From: Xaviernesmea oryzae
GTDB lineage: Bacteria; Pseudomonadota; Alphaproteobacteria; Rhizobiales; Rhizobiaceae
Assembly (NCBI RefSeq): GCF_900177415.1
Contig: NZ_FXAF01000002.1
Coordinates: forward strand, 806,001 to 870,000
Direction of reading: 5' to 3'
DNA: 64,000 bases
Part shown: positions 52,398 to 62,483 of the stretch, piece after piece
Position numbering within the stretch: position 1 is the stretch's first letter
Layout of the letters: each line of letters opens with the position of its first letter
Position numbers and translations under genes: made by a program
The notes under the pieces: generated by a model
Seen by the model: only the letters and a program-made list of their open reading frames with translations
Told to the model about the DNA's origin: nothing
The model's database searches: none

Positions 52398-55300
52398 TCA
52401 CCATTTCACGCGCAGGCCCACTCTGCCTTGTAGTGAATAACTGCCGCCGATCTGGGCGAGGCTCGTGTGGATAAGTCCCTCTCCATAAAGAGAATACCTG
52501 TCCTCGTTCCAGCTATAGGATCCACCCACGCCGAGACCGCCCCAGAGGCGATCCTTTCTCAAGTCGAAGTTCTCGCCCGCAACATCGACACGCGTGCCGT
52601 CAAGGAACTCGTATTGAAGGTTGGCGATGCCATAGGTGTGAGCCCGGCTGGTCAGGCCATCGTCACCTTTCCAGGTGGTTTCACGGTCAAGCGTAATTGC
52701 CAGGCGGCCTTGCAGACTTGTTCCCCTGCCGAGCTTGACCGAAGAACCGAACACATCCACGAACCTTTCGAAATCGACGTGCGAATAGACCATCTGGGCT
52801 TGCGGCGTCATCGACCAGCCATCGCCGAACGCGATCCGCTTTCCGCCTTCCAGCGAGAGAGCATAGCCAAATGCATCATTACCGCGGACCAGATTGCGGC
52901 TGGCGGTGAAGGAGTGCAAATCCGAGTCGTACCACGCCACCTGCGCCTGGCCGTCGACATATAGTCCATCGTCGCCATACCAGGTCAGCGTGCTGCCGAG
53001 GCCATAGCCGTCCGTTGAGATCTTCCCGTCGCCGTGAACGGAGTAAGTGTCGGTCTCGCCATGCGTGTAATGTGCCGCCAAGCCTCCGATCAGCGTCCCG
53101 CTCGCGCTTTCGTAAAGAGCCCCGTCCACCCCCGTCTGCATCCGGAAGACGTTCTGGTCGAAGGCCGTACCAGCGGTCGAGACATACGGATCAATGGTGG
53201 TGTGTGCGCCTTCGATACGCGCCCAGATGCCTGAAGCCGCGACGGCTCCCGATAGACCGCCGGCAGCGCCATCCACGGGATCGCCGTCGATCAACCAGAA
53301 CCGGTTGCCGACGCGCTGTTGCAGCGTCGGCATCTGGTTGAGGCCAAGCAACGCCTGCGGGTAGGCTTCATAAGCCGAGGCACCCGGATGGAAGAGAGGA
53401 TCGGGATCGGGCGGCTCCGGATCAGGCGGATTGATGAGCGCGGAGCGGAGATACCAGCTGTCGGTCTCAGTGCCGCTGTTGTTGCCCTTGAGCAATTGGT
53501 AGGAATACGCGCCTGCGACGACGACCGGCACACCACCGATCTCATAATCCCCGAGGAGGGTGAACACCCCGTCCGACACGCCAGCCACCGTGACGACCTC
53601 TATACCCTCGTTGGTCAACGCACCAAGCCCATTGGTATTGATAACCCTGACCATCGACGTCCCGGATGTATTGCCTGCGATGTCGAGCCTGTCCGTAATG
53701 GATGCGTCGCCGCCCAGTTCGATTTCGAGAAGGATGATGCCGTTGTTGCCGACATAGTTCCCCCCGATGACGATGCGATCGCCGGCACCGCCGCCGGCCG
53801 CCGAAATCGTACCGGCGTTGATCACGTTGCCGCTGATACTGGTCGTGCCGCTGCCGTCGTCCGACGCGAGGAACCGCGTGCCGACCGTAAGCGAAAGGTT
53901 GCCGAAAAGCGAGAAATTGTCCCGACCGCCATCGAGTATCGAGCCGTTGCGCAGAAATACACCGGTGGTCATGTCCCCCGCTGTTCCGACGGTCATGCTG
54001 CCGGCGGTCAGCGTCAGATGGCTGTTGTCGAGGTTGATTGCAGTCCAGTTTTGGATATCGCTGCCGACACGGGTCGCGTTTGCGACATCCGAGATGTTGA
54101 GAACATCGGTGCCTCCGCCGCCGCCATCAAGCACCGTAATCCCGGAAAAGCCGCCCCTCAGCCTCAGCGTATCGCTGCCGAGCCCCAGATCGATACGCCC
54201 ATTGACTGCTGCGCCGTCGGCGATGGCGATATTGCTGTCGCCGTCGTTGCTGAAAATGGCCTTGCCGGAAGCCGATTCCACCACGGAACCAGCCTCGACG
54301 TTGATGTTCGTCAAAATGCCCGCAAGCGATTCCGCCGAAATGCCGTAGCCTGTCCCGCCCTGGATATGGCCGGTAACGGTGATCGTTGCCTCGTTGCCGG
54401 GCGTTCCGGCAGCGCTTTCATGTCTGGTTCTGATGCCATGGGCACCGCCTTGGGCATTGTTGACTGTGACGTTGAGGGCCGAGCTTCCGCTCGACGTCCT
54501 CGCATCGACACCATTGCCTGTGTCGCCGATCGCCGTGCCAGTCGAGGTAATCGTAACCGGTCCGGTGCCAAAGTGTTGAAGATTGATGCCCGAACTGCCG
54601 CCCTTCGTATCAACGGCGTTGATCGTCGCGCTTGTGCTGGAAGTGTCCGCGTAGGCATAAATCCCCGCGCTTCTGTCGCCAGTAGCCGTTCCGGTCGAAT
54701 CGACCTGGAGGGCACCCGTCCCGTAGTGTTGTGCGATAATTCCGTTATATCCACCATGCGTGTCCGCGGCGGTCACGGTGACGTCGGTGCCGTAATTGTC
54801 CGCACGGATGCCATCCCCGTCGCTGCCCGCTGCGAGCCCGGTCGACGTGATGGTCAACGCCCCCGTGGTCCGATTGGAGCCCCAGATGCCCTGGTAGACA
54901 CCGTACGTATCGACCGCTTCGATTGTCAGGCTGGTGCCGGAATTGCCGTAAACGGAGATGCCGGTAAAGCTGGAGCCCGTGACCATGCCGGTCGTGCCGA
55001 CGTAAATCGAGCCGGTGCCGTCGTGATTGACATTGATCCCGTTGAACTGGCCCGTCACGTCATGCACGCGAACCGTCGTATCTTCCCCGTAGTTGTAGAT
55101 GCGAATGCCATCGCCGTTGGCCTCCGTCGAGGCAATCGATCCGGTCGATACGAAGTTGATATCGCCACCGGCATTATTCTCTACATAGACGCCGAAAAAG
55201 CCGTTCGTTGTAATCGTGGACGCATGATTGTCGATGAAGGTGACGCCGCCCTGTCCTGAAATGGACATGCCATAGTCGCCACTGGTAACGTCGAGCCCGA

Positions 55301-55532
55301 ACCCCGGCATTGTCGTGATATGGACCGGGCTGTTGTAATAAAAGTCCGCCATGACATCAGCGCCGGAGGACGGGCCAGAGCACACGGATATTGCACCGAC
55401 GGTGCAACTTCCGGCCAGGGCTGCGCGCTCCATCGGCAAGATTGCCGTCAGCGCAGGGGGAACAAGAGCCGCACTGGAAAGCAGCCTCAGCAAAGCCTTG
55501 CGGCGAATATTCTGTCGCCTCGTCTTCTTCAC
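52398..55532 (-). CDS. Autotransporter outer-membrane protein with tandem passenger repeats
   Basis: 1044 residues beginning at a GTG (AAGGGG about 7 nt upstream). A long signal sequence (to about residue 40, AALA/GS) precedes a passenger made of about six 50-residue repeats (residues 112-400), each with a variant of GINLQHFGTGPVTITSTG. More beta-helix follows, then a proline/aspartate linker (NPPDPEPPDPDP), and the last 265 residues or so form an autotransporter barrel ending VGLRVKW. Type V secretion to the surface, probably adhesion-related. Function unproven. No neighbour is clearly linked; the 220-nt gap downstream holds nothing notable. Confidence 0.85.
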   Translation of the reverse strand: MKKTRRQNIRRKALLRLLSSAALVPPALTAILPMERAALAGSCTVGAISVCSGPSSGADVMADFYYNSPVHITTMPGFGLDVTSGDYGMSISGQGGVTFIDNHASTITTNGFFGVYVENNAGGDINFVSTGSIASTEANGDGIRIYNYGEDTTVRVHDVTGQFNGINVNHDGTGSIYVGTTGMVTGSSFTGISVYGNSGTSLTIEAVDTYGVYQGIWGSNRTTGALTITSTGLAAGSDGDGIRADNYGTDVTVTAADTHGGYNGIIAQHYGTGALQVDSTGTATGDRSAGIYAYADTSSTSATINAVDTKGGSSGINLQHFGTGPVTITSTGTAIGDTGNGVDARTSSGSSALNVTVNNAQGGAHGIRTRHESAAGTPGNEATITVTGHIQGGTGYGISAESLAGILTNINVEAGSVVESASGKAIFSNDGDSNIAIADGAAVNGRIDLGLGSDTLRLRGGFSGITVLDGGGGGTDVLNISDVANATRVGSDIQNWTAINLDNSHLTLTAGSMTVGTAGDMTTGVFLRNGSILDGGRDNFSLFGNLSLTVGTRFLASDDGSGTTSISGNVINAGTISAAGGGAGDRIVIGGNYVGNNGIILLEIELGGDASITDRLDIAGNTSGTSMVRVINTNGLGALTNEGIEVVTVAGVSDGVFTLLGDYEIGGVPVVVAGAYSYQLLKGNNSGTETDSWYLRSALINPPDPEPPDPDPLFHPGASAYEAYPQALLGLNQMPTLQQRVGNRFWLIDGDPVDGAAGGLSGAVAASGIWARIEGAHTTIDPYVSTAGTAFDQNVFRMQTGVDGALYESASGTLIGGLAAHYTHGETDTYSVHGDGKISTDGYGLGSTLTWYGDDGLYVDGQAQVAWYDSDLHSFTASRNLVRGNDAFGYALSLEGGKRIAFGDGWSMTPQAQMVYSHVDFERFVDVFGSSVKLGRGTSLQGRLAITLDRETTWKGDDGLTSRAHTYGIANLQYEFLDGTRVDVAGENFDLRKDRLWGGLGVGGSYSWNEDRYSLYGEGLIHTSLAQIGGSYSLQGRVGLRVKW
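54333..55199 (-). repeat. Tandem repeats of about 150 bp encoding the autotransporter passenger
   Basis: Six degenerate units start near residues 112, 163, 213, 262, 313 and 364, with periods of 49-51 codons. Each has a G-I-x-x-x-H/N-x-G-T-G core followed by STGxAxGD and a later DTxGG turn. Divergence between copies is high, so the array is old rather than freshly slipped. Confidence 0.65.
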
Positions 55533-55822
55533 CGCGTGCCCCTTCAGCCTGTCGCGTGCAGCCTTTTGATTTTCGGCACTACGCGCTCATTCCTGAAAAT
55601 CGTTGATCAAATCGCCTATCGCCGGACCGGTAGCCCGGAGTCGTTATGTGAATATTTTCCACTTATGGTTAATAGTGATTGAAAATGACGTGCACGCCCG
55701 AAATGCAACCCTCATGAGAGGGCCTTAGCGTAGAGATGGTTCTCACCATCGCCCGAGGGCGCGGCGCGACCGACGGACCCCGCCAATGGGGCCTGATCAA
55801 GGAAGCCGGAAATTGGGCCGGC
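55533..55822. other. 290-nt gap upstream of the autotransporter
   Basis: No gene is visible. An AT-rich stretch at about 55648-55690 (around GAATATTTTCCACTTATGG) is the likely promoter region for the leftward autotransporter gene. The right part trails the convergent-facing EamA gene without an obvious terminator. Confidence 0.4.
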
Positions 55823-56716
55823 TCAACTAATAACTGCCCGCCTCTTTACGCTTGGCTTTCTCTGGACGAGAACGATCCCCGCAATCGTCATGCCGCCGCC
55901 GACGAGGTGATAGACATGCAGCGCCTCATCCAGAAACAGTGCGGCGGCCACCGCCGTGATGACAGGGATGAGGTTCATGAAGATCGCCGTGCGCCCGGCA
56001 CCCAGATGCTTCACCGCTGACATCCAGACGAAGGGCGCGATGATTGAGCCGGGAATGGCGGTGTAGAGGATCATGGCCGCATTGGCCGGCGTGAAGATCG
56101 CCGCGCCTTCCATGAGATAGCCGGGCAGCAGCAGCACGACGGCGGCGCCCATCTGCACATAGAGCGAGGTCCAGACGGCAAGCGGGATGGACCATTTCTT
56201 CAAGAGAACGCCATAACCGGCATAGGCAAGAACCGCGATCAGCATGATGGCGTCGCCGCGGCCCACCCCTTGCGAGAGAAGCAGCGACGGGTCGCCTTTG
56301 CCCAGCACGACGAAAATGCCGCAAAGCGAGAGAACGCCGCCCAGCATGGCAAGCGATGACGGCTTCTCGCTGAGGAAAAACGCGCTCAGGATGAGAGTCA
56401 GGAGTGGCACCAGCGAGAGCAGGATCGCCATGTTGGTGGCGGAGGTGAAGCTCGCCGCATAATAGCCGAGGCCTTGGCACACGGCCATGCCGAGCAGCCC
56501 GAGAATGGCGAGCTTCGGCAGATATTTGCCGATGGTCTTCCTGTGCCGCCAGGCGTCCTTGGCGACGAAGGGCGTCACGAGGACGAAGGCGAGGAACCAG
56601 CGCTCGAAGGCGATCACGCCGGGCGGAATGGCTCCCGCGGCGAGCTTGCTGACGATGGTGTTTCCCGCCCAGATGGAGACGGCCAGAAGGGAGAAGAGGA
56701 AGTATTTGAGAGGCAT
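55823..56716 (-). CDS. EamA-family (DMT superfamily) transporter
   Basis: A 297-residue membrane protein with ten hydrophobic segments and two EamA halves (FSLLAVSIWAGNTIVSKLAA; GDAIMLIAVLAYAGYGVLLK). It is probably a metabolite or amino-acid exporter of the inner membrane. Divergent from an AraC regulator 105 nt away, a common pairing for drug/metabolite exporters. Confidence 0.86.
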   Translation of the reverse strand: MPLKYFLFSLLAVSIWAGNTIVSKLAAGAIPPGVIAFERWFLAFVLVTPFVAKDAWRHRKTIGKYLPKLAILGLLGMAVCQGLGYYAASFTSATNMAILLSLVPLLTLILSAFFLSEKPSSLAMLGGVLSLCGIFVVLGKGDPSLLLSQGVGRGDAIMLIAVLAYAGYGVLLKKWSIPLAVWTSLYVQMGAAVVLLLPGYLMEGAAIFTPANAAMILYTAIPGSIIAPFVWMSAVKHLGAGRTAIFMNLIPVITAVAAALFLDEALHVYHLVGGGMTIAGIVLVQRKPSVKRRAVIS

Positions 56717-56821
56717 ATGGAACGCTCCGGTTTGTCCAGATTTGCTCTTGGCCTACCAAATGGCGGATTATCGTTATATAGCGTTTTCCAGACAAACCCT
56801 TGCGATGATCGGACATGAAGG

Positions 56822-57589
56822 ATGAAGCATCATATCCACGAAGGCGAACGCCCTGCCCCCGTGTCGTTCCGAACCGAGAACTATGACGCGGGCGGCGTGT
56901 TCGAGATGCGCCGCCAACCCTGGGGCAAGGTGGGCTATGCGGTGAGAGGCGTGATGGAGGCCACGGTCGAGGGGCGGCGGTTTCTCTGTCCGCCGCATTA
57001 CGCCACCTGGATACCCGCCGATGCGCTGCATTGCTGCCATAACCGGCAGAACGTGCAATTCGTCTCGGTCTATATCGAGCGCGAGATTTGCGCCGACATG
57101 CCGGAGAGGCCCTGCACGCTTGCCGTGAGCCCCCTCGTCAAGGCCATTCTTGCCGATTTCGCTGCACGCAATATCAAGGTGCCGAAAACCGAGGCGGACA
57201 TCCGCCTCGCGCTGGTGCTCGTCGATCAACTGCGGCAGGCGCCGCGCCGGGACACCTACCTGCCCGTATCGGACGACGAACTGCTGCGGCCCATCATCGA
57301 AGCGCTTCAGGGAACTCCGGGCGACAGACGGTCCCTGGCCGAGTGGGCACGGTGTCTCGGCACCACCGAAAGGACCCTCTCCCGGCGTTTTCACAGCTCT
57401 CTTGGAATATCGTTCAACGAATGGCGCCAGCGGCTGAAGCTGGTCGCTTCCCTCTCCATGCTTGAGAATGACAAGCCGGTGCAGGAAATCGCGGATGATC
57501 TCGGCTACGGCAGTCCCTCCGCATTCATCGCAATGTTCAAAAGGCAGACGGGCGTCAGCCCTACGCATCTATCCCGCGACAACGCATAG
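56822..57589 (+). CDS. AraC-family transcriptional regulator
   Basis: 255 residues: an N-terminal cupin (GKVGYAVRGVMEATVEGRRF) and a C-terminal double helix-turn-helix (LAEWARCLGTTERTLSRRFH and VQEIADDLGYGSPSAFIAMF). It matches the AraC type (NimR-like) that regulates an adjacent exporter. GAAGG lies just before the ATG. Confidence 0.84.
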   Translation: MKHHIHEGERPAPVSFRTENYDAGGVFEMRRQPWGKVGYAVRGVMEATVEGRRFLCPPHYATWIPADALHCCHNRQNVQFVSVYIEREICADMPERPCTLAVSPLVKAILADFAARNIKVPKTEADIRLALVLVDQLRQAPRRDTYLPVSDDELLRPIIEALQGTPGDRRSLAEWARCLGTTERTLSRRFHSSLGISFNEWRQRLKLVASLSMLENDKPVQEIADDLGYGSPSAFIAMFKRQTGVSPTHLSRDNA

Positions 57590-57757
57590 ACGGGCGACGT
57601 CGCCCTCCGTGAAGGCCGGATTCCGCGAACGCTCGCCCCGCACGACGATGCCGCCTTCCATGACCGCCTCGAGATCGGCGTCGATTTTCCTCTGCACCCG
57701 GCTCGAGGCTCCGGGTCGGACCCATGACAATGAGATTGCGCCCTCGCCCAGTCCATT
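57569..57757 (-). pseudogene. Possible decayed gene remnant
   Basis: An open stretch of about 60 codons on the minus strand with coding-like composition (RKIDADLEAVMEGGIVVRGE, then NPAFTEGDVARL) but no suitable start or ribosome site. A stop lies immediately upstream and its end overlaps the araC 3' end. It may be the tail of a gene whose front was lost. I do not recognise the family. Confidence 0.3.
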
Positions 57758-57928
57758 TCACGGGCAAAATATTCTACTTATTTTATAGAAAAAGAACGAC
57801 CTGTCTTTCTCAAGGACCGTCTCACACTTAATCTCTTCTCCAATATCTCGCCCCCACCGGCGGGGAAATATATCGATCGGATAAACATTACGGGCTTCCC
57901 CACTCCCAAGGACAGAAGAAAGAAAAGT
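57590..57928. other. 339-nt gap upstream of the chelate-uptake operon
   Basis: It holds the possible gene remnant (left part), then from about 57760 a markedly AT-rich tract with an inverted repeat, which is the probable promoter region of the operon starting at 57929. No further structure seen. Confidence 0.5.
57772..57790. promoter_or_regulatory. Inverted repeat TTCTA-N9-TAGAA ahead of the chelate-uptake operon
   Basis: A perfect 5-bp inverted repeat in the AT-rich tract about 140 nt upstream of the operon. It could be bound by the TetR regulator encoded at the operon end, or by an iron regulator. Its arms only loosely resemble known Irr boxes. Confidence 0.35.
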
Positions 57929-59062
57929 ATGCCTGAGAAAAAATCCTCCAGAAACGGATATTATCGAGTTGGTGCAACAGCATTGATCTCAGCGACATTG
58001 TCTATCGGCCTTCCCTTGCCTTACATGACTGCCGTACACGGCAGCTATGCTCAAGATGCCCAGCAAAAGACGATCACCATCACCGACGAGCTCGGCCGTG
58101 AGGTGACGCTGCCTGTTCCGGTCAAGGCCGTCTATCCCGATCTCTGGTACCAGACCGAAATCGTCCGGGCGATCGGTGCCGGCAAGACCATCGTCGCGGT
58201 CGATCAGACGGCGGACCCCAACAAGAACCCAACCAACAGCGAGTATTTTGCCGAATTCGCCAACGTGCCCGATGCCGGCAATTTCAACGGGCCGAACTGG
58301 GAAACCATCGCCAGCTCCGGTGCGGAAGTCTTCTTCGCGCGCCGTAACTCGCCCTGGCAGGATGCGGTCGAAAAGCTCACCCCCTTCGGGATCAAGGTCG
58401 TCGTCGTGAGCACCTGGGATCCGAAGGTTCTGCGCGCGCAACTGCCGAATGTCGGCAAGATCTTTGGTGCCGAGAAAGGCGCAGCCGCACTGGCGCAGCT
58501 CTATGACGATATCGACGACGTCCTGACGCAGCGTCTGAAGGACGCTCCCAGGAAAACCGTCTATTTCGAAAACAACGCCGATTTCGTCACGTCGGTACCC
58601 GGCTCCGGCTGGCACGACACAATCGTCCTAGGCGGCGGCAAGAACATCTTCGAGGACGTCAATATCGGCAATACCAGCAGCGCTTCGGTTCACACCTATA
58701 CGGTCGATCCGGTCGCAATCATCGACCGCAACCCCGACGTGATCATCCACAACGGCGTGGATGGCCTGACGTCCGGCTACCGGCCTTGGGACAAGCAGAA
58801 ACTGGCAGACCAGGCACAGCGCATCGTCGATCGGCCCGGCTGGAGCACAATCAAAGCCGTCCAGGACAAGAACGTCTTCGTTTTCAATAACTTTCTCTAT
58901 TCGGCGCTGGGTAAGCAGCTTGGAGCGCTCGTGGTGGCCAAATGGCTTTATCCCGATCGCCTGGCTGATGTCGATCTCGACGCGTACTTCGCCAGATGGC
59001 TGGAGCCGCAGGGTGTGAAGGCCAGGCCCGCTTCCGACTACCTCTACAAGCTCGGCGGATAG
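57929..59062 (+). CDS. FecB/BtuF-type periplasmic binding protein (metal-chelate uptake)
   Basis: 377 residues: a signal peptide of about 41 residues (to GSYAQDAQ), then the type III fold (ITDELGREVTLPVPVKAVYP, NPDVIIHNGVDG). It is the binding protein of a three-part FecCD-type system. The ribosome site is weak (AGAAAG). First of six same-strand genes. No TonB receptor is present in the window beyond the one at 39-41 kb, so the outer-membrane route is unknown. Confidence 0.84.
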   Translation: MPEKKSSRNGYYRVGATALISATLSIGLPLPYMTAVHGSYAQDAQQKTITITDELGREVTLPVPVKAVYPDLWYQTEIVRAIGAGKTIVAVDQTADPNKNPTNSEYFAEFANVPDAGNFNGPNWETIASSGAEVFFARRNSPWQDAVEKLTPFGIKVVVVSTWDPKVLRAQLPNVGKIFGAEKGAAALAQLYDDIDDVLTQRLKDAPRKTVYFENNADFVTSVPGSGWHDTIVLGGGKNIFEDVNIGNTSSASVHTYTVDPVAIIDRNPDVIIHNGVDGLTSGYRPWDKQKLADQAQRIVDRPGWSTIKAVQDKNVFVFNNFLYSALGKQLGALVVAKWLYPDRLADVDLDAYFARWLEPQGVKARPASDYLYKLGG

Positions 59063-59121
59063 CCTCACAGCCTCCAGGCACGAACGGGCAGCGCTCAAGG
59101 CGCCGATTTGCGAGGGAAATA

Positions 59122-60231
59122 ATGAGTTCGACACAGACTGACCCATATCTTGCCGACGCCGTGAGCGGAGAGCCCGGCTCCTCCCGACGCCGGCGCGATC
59201 GCTACGCGTACCAGAACGGGGCGATCGTCCTCGGGATTGCGGCAGTGATCGTCACCGCACTGGTCGGAATCCAGATCGGCACGTCCGGAGCGACCCTCGG
59301 GCACGTCCTGGGAACCTTCTATGCGAAAATAACGGCAACCCCGCCGACCGAGCGGGCGGCTCTGCAGATCCAGAACATCATCTGGGAACTGCGCGTACCG
59401 AGGATCGCGCTCGCCATCCTCGGTGGGGCGGCCCTTGCGATCGCCGGCACCCTGTTCCAGGGCTTGCTGCGCAATCCCCTGGTCAGCCCCTACACCCTCG
59501 GCATCGCACCCGCGGCCGCCTTCGGTGCGTCGCTCGCCATCGTCGTGTTCGGCGCGACGGCGGGCAGCGCGAACATTCCGCTCGTGATCGGCGCGCTTCT
59601 CTTTTCGTTCCTGAACACGGCGCTGGTGCTTTCGCTCGCCTCCGCCCGTAATCTGAACGCAACGACCCTGATCCTGGTCGGCATCGCCCTGTCTCAATTG
59701 TTCGGCGCGCTGACCGCATGCATCCAGTATTTCGCACAGGACGAAGTCCTTGCCGCGATCGTTCGCTGGACCTGGGGCTCGGTCAACAATTCGGCCTGGT
59801 ATCAGGTGCTGGTGATGTTCGCGCTGCTTGCGCTCACGCTGCCCTATATCCGCTTTCGCAGTGGTGCGTTGAACGCAATCGCTTTCGCCGGAGATGATTC
59901 CGCCAAGAGCCTGGGGGTCGCTGTGTCCAGGGTGCGCCTTGAGAGCATCGCCATAGCGGCAACGCTTACGGCCGTCACGATTGCCTTCACCGGCATCATC
60001 GGTTTTGTCGGTCTCGTGGCGCCTCATATCGCGAGACTGGTCGTCGGGCCGAACCACCGGTTCCTGATCACCTTCTCGGCAATCATCGGAGCCTTGCTGC
60101 TGGTGGTGTCCGACGCCGTCGGCAGGCTGGTGATCTCTCCCGGCGTCATCCCGGTCGGCATCATCGATGCCTTGGTCGGGGCTCCCATCTTTCTCTATCT
60201 CATCCTCACCAGGCAAAAGGCGATCGAATGA
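59122..60231 (+). CDS. FecCD-family ABC permease
   Basis: 369 residues, about nine membrane segments ([20 protein letters not shown], then [20 protein letters not shown]). Only one permease gene is present, so it likely works as a homodimer, as BtuC does. GAGGGAAATA precedes the ATG at 59122. The stop overlaps the ATPase start (ATGA). Confidence 0.86.
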   Translation: MSSTQTDPYLADAVSGEPGSSRRRRDRYAYQNGAIVLGIAAVIVTALVGIQIGTSGATLGHVLGTFYAKITATPPTERAALQIQNIIWELRVPRIALAILGGAALAIAGTLFQGLLRNPLVSPYTLGIAPAAAFGASLAIVVFGATAGSANIPLVIGALLFSFLNTALVLSLASARNLNATTLILVGIALSQLFGALTACIQYFAQDEVLAAIVRWTWGSVNNSAWYQVLVMFALLALTLPYIRFRSGALNAIAFAGDDSAKSLGVAVSRVRLESIAIAATLTAVTIAFTGIIGFVGLVAPHIARLVVGPNHRFLITFSAIIGALLLVVSDAVGRLVISPGVIPVGIIDALVGAPIFLYLILTRQKAIE

Positions 60232-61076
60232 CCCTCGCGATTGACTCCCTCGTCGTCGGCTATGGCAAAAGAACCGTGGTCAAAGGTGCGACCCTCAGGA
60301 TCGGAAAGGGCGAGCTCGTCGGCCTGCTCGGCTCGAACGGTTCCGGAAAGTCCACGCTGATCAAGACCATCGCCGGGATCAACCGTCATTCGGCGGGAAC
60401 GATTACGTGGGACGGCACGACAGACCTCGCCGGCTTGCCGCGACGCGAACTGGCGAAGCTCGTCGCCTACGTGCCTCAGTCGATCAGCCTTTCTTTCGGG
60501 CTCGACATCAAGGAGGCGGTTCTTCTCGGCCGCACGCCTTATTTCGGGACGCGTCCGAGCGAGAGAGACTGGCAACACGTGGAGCAGGCTATCCGACTGC
60601 TTGGCCTGAACGAATTGGGCGATCGTGCCGTGACGGAGCTCTCCGGCGGCCAGGGGCAACGTGTCCTGATTGCCCGCGCACTCGCTCAGAATCCCAAGAT
60701 CCTGCTGCTCGACGAGCCGACGAGCGCGCTCGATATCCGCTATCAATGGCAGACCCTGACGATCGCCCGCCAGGTGACCCGCAAGAACGACGTCGCGGCC
60801 GTGATTGCCATCCACGATCTCAATCAGGCCGCCCGCTTCTGCGATCGCGTGATCTTCCTGAACGACGGCGAGATCATCGCTGAAGGCCGACCAGCCGACG
60901 TCTATTCGCCGGAGCTGATCAAGACCGTGTACGGCGTCGAAGTCGAGCTCTCGACCCACAAGGGTTTCGTGCAGATCCATCCGGCAGCCGACCAAGACGA
61001 ACCTCAAAGACCGGTGCACCTTGCTGCGGTCCATACATCAAGTGTCGGCGAAAGCCGGCTTCAGGCTCAGGGCTGA
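60228..61076 (+). CDS. FecE-type ABC ATP-binding protein
   Basis: 282 residues with Walker [10 protein letters not shown], signature LSGGQGQRV and Walker [13 protein letters not shown]. Coupled to the permease by ATGA. The C-terminal tail after the ATPase core ([20 protein letters not shown]) is a little longer than usual. Confidence 0.86.
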   Translation: MTLAIDSLVVGYGKRTVVKGATLRIGKGELVGLLGSNGSGKSTLIKTIAGINRHSAGTITWDGTTDLAGLPRRELAKLVAYVPQSISLSFGLDIKEAVLLGRTPYFGTRPSERDWQHVEQAIRLLGLNELGDRAVTELSGGQGQRVLIARALAQNPKILLLDEPTSALDIRYQWQTLTIARQVTRKNDVAAVIAIHDLNQAARFCDRVIFLNDGEIIAEGRPADVYSPELIKTVYGVEVELSTHKGFVQIHPAADQDEPQRPVHLAAVHTSSVGESRLQAQG

Positions 61077-61111
61077 CATCCGATCAGCCATCGAATTCAA
61101 GGACATTCATC

Positions 61112-62431
61112 ATGGCAGAACATTGGGGAAGCCGGCAAAGCGAACGCGGTCCCGGACTGGTTTTAGGATTGCTTCTCGGCGGCACCGGCCAGACGAAAAA
61201 GCCGGGCACCAACGGCCCAACCGACAATCTGCTCGACATCGATGCCTATATCGAACAGGCCCGGCAGGCGGAACGGGGCAAGATCCACACCATCTTCCTC
61301 GCGGATTCGCTTTCGACCAGCGAGACATCTCCGAAGCCTGGCCTCGAGCCGGTGACGATGCTCAGCGCACTGGCGGCGAAGACATCGCGGATCGGGCTGA
61401 TCGCTTCGATTTCGACGTCGTTTACCGAACCCTACAACCTTGCCCGCCAAGTACTGTCGCTTGACCACATATCGAAAGGCCGGGCCGGCTGGAATCTCGT
61501 CACGTCCTCGGCGGGCGAAAAGAATTTCGGAAAGCCCCTGCCCACGCACGACGACCGCTACGCCATAGCGGAGGAATTTGCCGGCGTGGTCCAGGCTCTC
61601 TGGGAAAGCTGGGAGCCGGATGCCGTCACCTATGACGAGCGAGGGCGCCAGCAGGTCGATCCCAGGAAGGTTCGCCGCATCGACTGGGACAGCAAGCATT
61701 TCAAGGTCCAGGGGCCGCTCGGCGTCTCCCGCAGCCCGCAGGACAAGCCTATCCTGGCCCAGGCCGGCTCCTCCAAGGAGGGCCGGCAGCTTGGCGCCCG
61801 CATCGCCGACGTCATCTTCACGACGGGCCTGACGGAAACCGAGCCATCGATCGAGATCTACAGGGATTTCAAGAAACGGGCGTCCGCTCTGGGGCGCTCT
61901 CCGGATTCGATCAAGATCCTGCCTGGCGTTGCGCCTGTCATCGGCTCGACGGATGAGGAGGCGCACCGGTTCTGGCGAAAGATCATCGACGAGATCGATT
62001 TTGAAGAGGGCCGCAAGTCCCTGGCCGGCCAGTTCGGCGGCGTGGATTTCGAAGGAATCGACCTCGACGCTCCGATCCCGATCGAGGATCTGCCGCAGAC
62101 CGCCGACGTGCAGGGTCGGCGGTCCCGGTTCGGGGTGTTCCGGGACCTGGTCGAAAGCGGCAAGGTGCGCACCGTGCGCGACCTCATCGTCTATCACTCC
62201 AGCGGGGCGGGCCACTGGTTTCCGATCGGCTCGGTGGAAAACATCGCCGACCAGCTTCAGGAGCGCTACGAGCGCGGTGCGACGGACGGTTTCAACTTCC
62301 TGGCCTTCACCCTCAAATACGAGCTCGGCCTCACCGCGCTCACCGATTACCTGATCCCGGAGCTTCAGCGCCGCGGCATTTTCCACCGCGAGTATCAACA
62401 CGAGACATTACGCCAAAACCTCGGCGTCTAG
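61112..62431 (+). CDS. FMN-dependent monooxygenase, NtaA/SnaA/DszA family
   Basis: A 439-residue luciferase-fold monooxygenase of the class C flavin two-component type (GLLLGGTGQ near the N-terminus, TIFLADSL, VTSSAGEKNFG, RQLGARIADVIF). Relatives oxidise nitrilotriacetate (NtaA), EDTA (EmoA), pristinamycin (SnaA) or sulfones (DszA). It needs reduced FMN from a partner reductase not encoded here. It lies 35 nt after the chelate-type ATPase, so it probably cleaves the imported metal chelator or its ligand. Confidence 0.84.
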   Translation: MAEHWGSRQSERGPGLVLGLLLGGTGQTKKPGTNGPTDNLLDIDAYIEQARQAERGKIHTIFLADSLSTSETSPKPGLEPVTMLSALAAKTSRIGLIASISTSFTEPYNLARQVLSLDHISKGRAGWNLVTSSAGEKNFGKPLPTHDDRYAIAEEFAGVVQALWESWEPDAVTYDERGRQQVDPRKVRRIDWDSKHFKVQGPLGVSRSPQDKPILAQAGSSKEGRQLGARIADVIFTTGLTETEPSIEIYRDFKKRASALGRSPDSIKILPGVAPVIGSTDEEAHRFWRKIIDEIDFEEGRKSLAGQFGGVDFEGIDLDAPIPIEDLPQTADVQGRRSRFGVFRDLVESGKVRTVRDLIVYHSSGAGHWFPIGSVENIADQLQERYERGATDGFNFLAFTLKYELGLTALTDYLIPELQRRGIFHREYQHETLRQNLGV

Positions 62432-62483
62432 TCCACCAATACAGCCATTAGATCGGCTTGCTGCTTCGTTTTGGAGACACGAA

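Noticed and set aside
53319..55259. 646-codon open frame on the plus strand
   Set aside because: Mirror of the repetitive autotransporter passenger. Its apparent repeats simply reflect the antisense of the real repeats, and it has no ribosome site.
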